Assembly: GCA_029834535.1 (NCBI GenBank)
Contig: JAQMWT010000376.1
Span: 1 to 64,000 of the forward strand
Source of the DNA: Chrysophaeum taylorii
Taxonomy: Eukaryota; Sar; Pelagophyceae; Pelagomonadales; Pelagomonadaceae
Direction of reading: 5' to 3'
DNA: 64,000 nt
The notes beneath the pieces are model-generated. The model was not told the origin of the DNA, searched no databases, and saw only the letters and a program-made list of their open reading frames with translations. The position numbers were made by a program, and so were the translations under genes. Every line of letters starts with the position of its first letter. Position 1 is the stretch's first letter. This document shows, piece by piece, positions 58,901 to 64,000 of this stretch.

Positions 58901-60404
58901 TTCACGGCATTGCTTACCACGGCACGTACCGTCCTGTAGATGTCATCTCTGCTTTCATACAAGCCCCTGTCTGGCGTTGCTGTTCACGACTGGGATTTGC
59001 ATAAGTTGGATGTCAGCTCCGCTTTTATCCACGCTCCCATTGACGAAGACATCTATGTCTGGCCACCCGAAGGTTGTGCTCCTCGCCAACCCACAGATGG
59101 TTCCAAAATCGTTTACAAGCTCCGTCGCTCTTGGTATGGTTGCAAACAAGCATGTCCCCACTGGTGGCTTTAATTCGAACGCTTCCTTGTCAGTGATTGT
59201 GGCTTCGTCCGCGGATCTGGTGACACTTGCAGTTACAAGCTCTTGCTTGATTCTACTGTTGTTCTACGTCTTGTTCTTGTCGTTGGTGATCTTCTTGTGG
59301 CGCACCCTCGTCATTGCCTTGGCCATTACCAAGCCTTCTTCCTCCGTTTCAAAGCCTTCACTGATGTCAGCGAGCTCGATCTTCACACTTAAACGTGGTC
59401 TTCGCATTACGCGTGATCGCGCATCCCACGCTATCCGTGAAATCCTCCCCGACCATCGCTTCATCCACAGTAAACCAGCATTGACTCCCGCTCCCAAAAT
59501 TCTTCCTCTTTCTGCGGCTGCTTCTCCTGCACCTGGCTCCCCTGCTCACGTCTTCATGGCACGCATCCCTTTTCGTCGTATTCTCCGTTGTGCCTTGTTT
59601 CTTTCTGTTATGCCTCGCCCTGATATCACTTGGACCGTCATTCCGTGTGCGCCCTTTACTGACAATCTTGGTAAACCCCACTGCAATGGTCCTCAAGATC
59701 TCGCCCTTGTTCTTGGTCGCGATTCTACCCTTCGTCTCTGTGGTTATTCCGACTCCAGCTGGACCGACGACCCTGATGACCGCCACTCCACTCCTGGCTT
59801 TTGTTTTCTCCTTGCTGGCTCTATGATATCCTACTGCTCACGCTCGCAGTACCTCCTCGCCCGCTCCTCTTTTGAAGCTGAATTGCTCGCTCTTTACGCC
59901 GCTACTGCTGAGCTCTCTTGGCTTCTCAAACTTTTTGATGCCTTTGATCTCCCTCGTCACACGGTCCCAGAGTATGTCGATAACAGCACCACCGTCACCC
60001 AAGTCTGTCTCCAATGTCTCATGCGGCGCACCCCCCATATTGCCATTCGCTTTTACAGCACCGCTGAATATCATCGCAACCACATCATTGATCTCCAATA
60101 CAATCCCCGCCTTGACAACACACCTTAGCGATATCTTCACCCGTAGTACGGAAGCTCCTCCCTTCCTCCGGCTTCGTGCTCGTTACCTCACCTCGTGACT
60201 TCACCCTGATATCTCCTGTCTCACACTGGCTCTCCTGACGTCTCCCTTCAAGCTTCTCCTCTGTGAGCGTCTCGCTTACCCCTTTTTTCCTTCTTCCTTT
60301 TTCTTTTCCAGCACCTGTGTGAGGACCTCACTTACCCCTTTTTCCTTTTCTTTCTTTTCCAGCACCTGTGAGAGGAAGCTATGACACTTACCCCTGCACC
60401 ACGT
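55928..60404 (+). mobile_element. Ty1/copia LTR-retrotransposon fossil
   Basis: Both ends carry a short direct repeat including GCTATGACA and TTACCCCTGCACCACG (55939-55961 and 60377-60399). Between them, on the plus strand, lie a poorly conserved gag/integrase region (about 56.3-58.7 kb), the copia reverse transcriptase (about 58.8-59.2 kb, KLDVSSAFIHAPIDEDIYVW) and the RNase H region (about 59.7-60.1 kb, CGYSDSSWTDDPDDRHSTPG). The recognisable terminal repeats are only about 37 bp. The element is clearly broken many times over (more than five breaks) and has lost much of its sequence. The similarity of the short end repeats does not point to extreme age, but the coding decay does; medium to old. 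Confidence 0.75.
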
Positions 60405-60462
60405 ATCTAGTATCCCAACGTCTTTTTTCCCTTATCGCTAGTCTAACGCCCCATTCCAGTTA

Positions 60463-60520
60463 GTTGTCTTTAAATGTCGACTGCTAAGAGCGGGGGGTGT
60501 GTGGGGAGCACACCCCATTC
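60463..60520 (-). repeat. LINE 3' tail fragment
   Basis: TTGTCTTTAAATGTCGACTG followed by CTAAGAG and GT-rich sequence matches the end of the LINE copies A and C (19885 and 41880). No coding part is present. Confidence 0.55.
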
Positions 60521-60541
60521 CAGTTGTCACACTAAGAGTAC

Positions 60542-60649
60542 AAGTTTAGTCAGCCAAGATACGGATTGACTAAACTTAAGAGACAAACTTGTTGAGGGTT
60601 TACCGTGTGACCAAACATACATAGTGGTTGGAAACTTGGGACTTTTCCC
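60542..60649 (+). repeat. Solo MULE terminus with conserved palindrome
   Basis: 108 bp nearly identical to the right end of the MULE at 14575-14679, including the perfect 11-bp arms AAGTTTAGTCA/TGACTAAACTT and the terminal ACTTTTCCC. It is followed by TAAAATTAT, similar to the target site at 14680. It ends 14 bp from the GT90 stop codon. It may be a deletion product or a small non-autonomous relative. Confidence 0.75.
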
Positions 60650-60663
60650 TAAAATTATTATTA

Positions 60664-61962
60664 TTACCAGATGTTGTTGTTGTTGTTCCTCCTCCTCCCA
60701 AAAAAAGCGCGGCAGGTGCCGTCGGGGTGTCGCGGGGGGGAGGAAAGGTGGAGGTGCGTGTCGTTGACGACAAGAACGTCGCGGAGGTAGGTACAGTTGA
60801 GGGTGGCGAGGAGGCGGTTGTCGTCGTCGTCCAGGAGACCGTCGAGGTGGTCGTGGATGAGGTGAATTACGTCGACGACGAAGTCGAGGATGCAGGTGCC
60901 GCAGACGAGGCGGCGATCGACCTCGAGGGCGTTGCGGATGAGGCGGTCGCGCGTCGCCCGGTCGTTTTGGAGAGTTTCGATAGCGTGGAGGATGCTGGAC
61001 TTGTCGACGGAAAGGTGGGTGGTGCCGTGGCGGAGGGCGGCGTAGTACCACTCGACGTAGGGCGAGTGCCACAAGAGGACGACGGAGCCCATTGCCCAGA
61101 GGTGGTTGAGGTTCCGCGAGTAGGAGCCGCTGGTAGATCCGGGCAAGTTGAGCAAGAACTGGTATTTCGAATAGTCGGCGGGGTCGACGAAGTGGCGGGT
61201 CGTCGCCAAATTTTTCAAGTCAAAAAAGTCGTCGTCTCGGGGAAAGCAGGTCGGATCGAAGGTCGTGTTGGTCCCGTCGGCGCAGCCGTGCTGGCACCTC
61301 ACGTCGAAGAGGTCCTCGCGGCAGGTGGTGAGGGTAACGGCCTGGAGGCGCGCGTAGTTTCCCGTGCCCTGCGAGCAGGACCTCTTGGAACCCACCGATC
61401 CGCGCCAGAATACTTTCGGAATTCTGCGTTCGAACGGAATTCTGAGTTTCTCGAATCGCGACCTGTCCTTGTCCCAGGTGCCGATCGACCTCCGGCCAAA
61501 ATATGGATTGGGGACCAATATCCCCTTCTGGTCGACACGCCGCGACAGCAAGGTCGTCGGGAGCGAGCCGTTGAGGCTCCGCGCCGACGATCTCGCGCCG
61601 CTGTCGTGCAGCCAGACGACGTTGGGCAGGCGGTGCGCCACCATTGCCACGAGCGTCGCAAACTTGCGGCTCTTGTCGACGCGGAGGAAGCTCTCGTGGA
61701 CGTAGAGGTGACCGTCGATGACCAACAACCTGTAGACGTCGAAGCGCGGGTCGAGCATCCTTTTGATCGCGGAAGGTCCGTTATCAAGCGTGGCGATCGA
61801 AGCGCGCGCGGCGTCGCGAAGTTGCTGCTCCCAGGAGGACGTCGCTTTTTCGTCCCCCGCGTTCCACGCGCTGGGCCGCGGCGGTCCGCGCCCGAGATCG
61901 CAGGCCCCAGCCGCGACGACAACAACAACAAAGAGGAGTGCCATCATCATGACCATCATCAT
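60664..61962 (-). CDS. GT90/CAP10-type O-glycosyltransferase
   Basis: 432 residues. Met codons at the start (MMMVMMMALLFVVVVVAAG) form a signal peptide or signal anchor; the last Met of the run, 61944, is also possible. The core of family GT90 (POGLUT, CAP10, KDELC) follows: RIPKVFWRGSVG (about 180-191), KYQFLLNLPGSTSGSYSRN (266-284, sugar-nucleotide binding), VVLLWHSPYVEWYYAALRHG (294-313) and a C-terminal helix near YLRD. The enzymes transfer glucose or xylose from UDP-sugar to Ser in secreted proteins in the ER, or to glycolipids. Length is usual. A solo MULE end lies 14 bp after the stop. The start is 12 bp from that of the DnaJ gene. Confidence 0.8.
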   Translation of the reverse strand: MMMVMMMALLFVVVVVAAGACDLGRGPPRPSAWNAGDEKATSSWEQQLRDAARASIATLDNGPSAIKRMLDPRFDVYRLLVIDGHLYVHESFLRVDKSRKFATLVAMVAHRLPNVVWLHDSGARSSARSLNGSLPTTLLSRRVDQKGILVPNPYFGRRSIGTWDKDRSRFEKLRIPFERRIPKVFWRGSVGSKRSCSQGTGNYARLQAVTLTTCREDLFDVRCQHGCADGTNTTFDPTCFPRDDDFFDLKNLATTRHFVDPADYSKYQFLLNLPGSTSGSYSRNLNHLWAMGSVVLLWHSPYVEWYYAALRHGTTHLSVDKSSILHAIETLQNDRATRDRLIRNALEVDRRLVCGTCILDFVVDVIHLIHDHLDGLLDDDDNRLLATLNCTYLRDVLVVNDTHLHLSSPPRHPDGTCRAFFGRRRNNNNNIW

Positions 61963-61974
61963 CCAACGGACGAA

Positions 61975-63567
61975 ATGAGACGTCGTAATGCCGCGAAGAT
62001 TTTGGGGGTGCACGAAGCATGCAGGGACATGCGAGAGATCAGGAGCAAGTTCCGGCAGCTGTCGCTGAAGCACCACCCCGACAAGAACCCCCAGGACCCC
62101 GAGGGGGCCAAGGAGCGCTTCCTGGAGATCCAGGATGCGCTCGAGTTCTTCGAGAAGCACGCGTTCTCGGACGGCTCCTCGTCGGAGGACGATTTCGAAT
62201 ACTCGGAGAGCGAGGAGTACTCGGACGAGGAGGAGTTCTTCTTCTCGATGTTCCGGGGCCGCGGCCGGGCCGGAATGTCGAGGGAGGAATTTATGGACGT
62301 CGTGATGGATTTCGTGGCGTCGGAAGCGCGAGACCGTCGGGCGTCGACGTCGGGGGCGCGGGAGGAGTACGTGCGGCGGCAGCACGAGGCGCGGCGGCAG
62401 GCGCGGGAGGATACCGCGCGGCAGGCCGCGGCGGACCGGAGGAACGAACACATGAAGGCGGCGTCGGAGAAGGCGCGAGAAGAACTTCTCAAAGAAGAGG
62501 AAGAGCGCGAAAGGAAGGAGAAGAAAAAGGCGGAAAAGAAGGCGGCCCGCAAGGCCAAGCGCAAGGAGCGCCGGAACAACGCACCACCACCCAAAGAATC
62601 GCGCGAGGAGGAGGCGGCTCGAGCGGCCGCGGCGGCGAGCGCGGCCGCGTCGTTTCTCGCAAGACTCGAGCGCGAAAGAGCCGCCAAGCGACGAGAAGAA
62701 GCTCTGAAGAAGAAGGAGGACGCTGCCAAGCGCAAGCGCGAGGAGGACCGCCGCAGAGCCAAGGAGGAGGCAGACCTGCAAGCGGCCATCGCGGCGAGCG
62801 TCGCGGAGGCCCAGGCGGCCGCTCGCGAAGCTGAGCGCCGTAGGGACCTCCAGGGTCGGCGCGAACTTGAGCGCCAGCGCGAGGCTCAGCGCCAGCGCGA
62901 GGCTCAGCAGCAGCGCGAGGCTCAGCAGCAGCGCGAGGCTCAACGCCAGCGCGAGGCTCAGCAGCAGCGCGAGGCTCAGCAGCAGCGCGAGGCTCAACGC
63001 CAGCGCGAGGCTCAGCGCCAACGCGAGGCTCTTGAGGCCGAGCGCCGACGACGACTTGAGGAGGCCGAGCGCGAGGCCGAGCGCCGAAGACTTGAGGAGG
63101 CCGAGCGGAACGCCGCGCTCCAACGCAAGGAAGCCGAGCGCCAGAGGCTCAAGGCGATGGTCGACGAGAAACGCCGGCCAGACGAACCGCCGCCGCGACC
63201 GGTTCTCGACGACCTCGCCGCCCTCCTCAAAGACATCAGGTGCACCCACCTCCTCGGCATCTTCCTCGCGAACAACATCGGCTACGAGGACCTCGACATG
63301 CTCGTTGCCGAAGACTTCGACGATTTTGGGATAGACCCTTCAACGCAGGAAAAAATCAAGAATGCGAAGAGAGACCGCGACGACAAAATCAAGGCAACAC
63401 AACCAAAAGTGGTCGTGGTCAACAGCAACGGGCACGCGGCCCCCAAAAACAAAATATTCAAAAAACGAGTCTGCAAGTTCTGGATCGAAAAAGGGCGCTA
63501 CTGCAAGTTCGGCGACAAGTGCCGCTTCGACCACCCCCGCCTCAACGCGGATGCGCTCTCCACCTAA
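61975..63567 (+). CDS. DnaJ-domain protein with SAM-like domain and CCCH zinc finger
   Basis: 530 residues. J domain at 5-65: AAKILGVHEACRDMREIRSK, then RQLSLKHHPDKNPQD with the HPD triad (34-36) that stimulates Hsp70 ATPase. Residues 70-100 are acidic Ser/Glu. Residues 120-410 are a highly charged coiled coil, rich in Glu/Arg/Lys/Ala, with near-perfect repeats of REAQQQREAQR (about 298-352). A SAM-like helical domain follows (about 425-480, RCTHLLGIFLANNIGYEDLD ... LVAEDFDDFGI). The end is CKFWIEKGRYCKFGDKCRFD plus H, a C-x9-C-x5-C-x3-H finger (500-520), RNA-binding in its family. This order of domains is not known to the annotator. Probable role: co-chaperone on RNA-protein particles. Confidence 0.78.
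   Translation: MRRRNAAKILGVHEACRDMREIRSKFRQLSLKHHPDKNPQDPEGAKERFLEIQDALEFFEKHAFSDGSSSEDDFEYSESEEYSDEEEFFFSMFRGRGRAGMSREEFMDVVMDFVASEARDRRASTSGAREEYVRRQHEARRQAREDTARQAAADRRNEHMKAASEKAREELLKEEEERERKEKKKAEKKAARKAKRKERRNNAPPPKESREEEAARAAAAASAAASFLARLERERAAKRREEALKKKEDAAKRKREEDRRRAKEEADLQAAIAASVAEAQAAAREAERRRDLQGRRELERQREAQRQREAQQQREAQQQREAQRQREAQQQREAQQQREAQRQREAQRQREALEAERRRRLEEAEREAERRRLEEAERNAALQRKEAERQRLKAMVDEKRRPDEPPPRPVLDDLAALLKDIRCTHLLGIFLANNIGYEDLDMLVAEDFDDFGIDPSTQEKIKNAKRDRDDKIKATQPKVVVVNSNGHAAPKNKIFKKRVCKFWIEKGRYCKFGDKCRFDHPRLNADALST
62870..63050 (+). repeat. In-frame Arg-Glu-Ala-Gln coding repeats
   Basis: About fifteen copies of CAGCGCGAGGCTCAG-like units, each a multiple of three, encode the heptad-breaking QREAQ repeats of the DnaJ protein. 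Confidence 0.85.
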
Positions 63568-63898
63568 CTCCTTTCGCAACGCGACACCTGCGATGCTTCT
63601 CTCCTATCTATTATATTACCGTGTGGTTCGGAGAGAGAGGACAAAGGGGTTTCAAACCACCACTGTGACGACGAGGTCTCCCCTGCCGGTAAATGATGTC
63701 GGCGGTGGGCAAGACGATCCTGATGAGGGTTTTTACCGTCTGTAGTACCATCCCCGTCGTGCACTCTCACCACCACGGTAAGTAACCAACCCTCTGTCCG
63801 TTGGTCAAACGACCCGTCGCTAACCACGCACCTAACGTTCGGCTCATCGTCCCCTCTTTGGCCCTCATCACGATGGCGCCGCTAGGGTAAGGACTAAT
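63568..63898. other. Intergenic stretch, no gene seen
   Basis: Presumably holds the 3' end of the DnaJ gene and the promoter of the next gene. An ATG at 63873 opens only a very short frame. Confidence 0.4.
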
Positions 63899-64000
63899 AT
63901 GTTGAAGGTTTTCCTCCTCATCATCTCGTTCGCGTTGTTGTTGTTGTTGCCCGCAGAGGCTTTTTTTTCGCCGTCGCGCGCGGCTCGTGCGCCTCCTTTG
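63899..64000 (+). CDS. Plastid-targeted protein, N-terminus only (window edge)
   Basis: Only 34 codons are present. They encode a signal peptide (MLKVFLLIISFALLLLLPAE with following A) and then Phe-Phe-Ser-Pro-Ser-Arg-Ala-Ala-Arg-Ala, the AEA/FF junction and basic transit start of heterokont plastid-imported proteins. The mature protein is outside the window, so nothing can be said of its function. Confidence 0.6.
   Translation, partial: MLKVFLLIISFALLLLLPAEAFFSPSRAARAPPL

Overview
The window looks like nuclear DNA of a eukaryotic alga, most likely a stramenopile (heterokont) with a secondary plastid. Three proteins start with a signal peptide followed by a transit-like stretch: a membrane protein at 5272 and the truncated gene at 63899, both with an Ala-Glu-Ala/Phe junction of the heterokont ASAFAP type, and a class I fructose-bisphosphate aldolase at 30708. 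Host genes are GC-rich, almost all single-exon and very tightly packed. Convergent genes end 12-18 bp apart or overlap by 11 bp, and one divergent pair has start codons only 12 bp apart. Most are eukaryotic families (VPS9, EH, ORC6, DOT1, GDA1/CD39, TLC, GT90, DnaJ, CCCH). The exact class (pelagophyte or other) is not decided by the sequence.

Layout. 1-3.1 kb: AT-richer minus-strand genes closely spaced, probably a retroelement-like mobile element, whose far end at the window edge resembles a C5 cytosine methyltransferase. 4.1-5.1 kb: Helitron (Pif1-type helicase) remnant plus a LINE tail. 5.2-9.7 kb: host block with a plastid membrane protein, a heliorhodopsin-like photoreceptor, an AA15-like copper monooxygenase and a SET-domain methyltransferase. 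9.76-14.68 kb: a MULE DNA transposon sitting at the start codon of a CK1/VRK-like kinase. 14.7-18.15 kb: kinase and an EH-DysF-VPS9 endocytosis protein. 18.2-19.95 kb: second Helitron/LINE composite. 20.3-22.2 kb: EF-hand protein. 22.3-24.2 kb: LINE fragment. 24.4-31.9 kb: polytopic membrane protein, mitochondrial carrier, two small proteins (one a possible mRNA-decapping activator), methyltransferase, plastid aldolase. 32.1-34.3 kb: inverted duplication and a decayed gene. 34.4-41.7 kb: poly-Gln protein, ORC6-like protein, DUF4336 protein, alpha/beta hydrolase. 41.9-43.05 kb: third LINE fragment. 43.3-46.2 kb: TLC-domain protein and MFS transporter. 46.2-54 kb: gene-poor apart from a DOT1-like methyltransferase and a probable small two-exon gene. 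54.1-55.9 kb: ecto-apyrase and an overlapping convergent gene. 55.9-60.4 kb: decayed Ty1/copia fossil. 60.5-64 kb: solo MULE end, GT90 glycosyltransferase and a DnaJ-SAM-CCCH protein head to head, and the start of a plastid-targeted gene.

The host genes do not form one pathway. Light and carbon metabolism (plastid proteins, aldolase, heliorhodopsin), the endomembrane system (VPS9/EH, TLC, apyrase, GT90), chromatin and replication (SET, DOT1, ORC6) and mRNA handling (decapping-like peptide, CCCH/DnaJ) are interspersed. The main interest lies in compact divergent genes, unusual domain fusions, a hydrolase with an altered catalytic triad, a possible methyltransferase-carrying retroelement, and transposons that abut coding sequences directly. 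No CRISPR array, rRNA or tRNA gene was recognised by eye. Domain calls are from motif recognition only, without database search.
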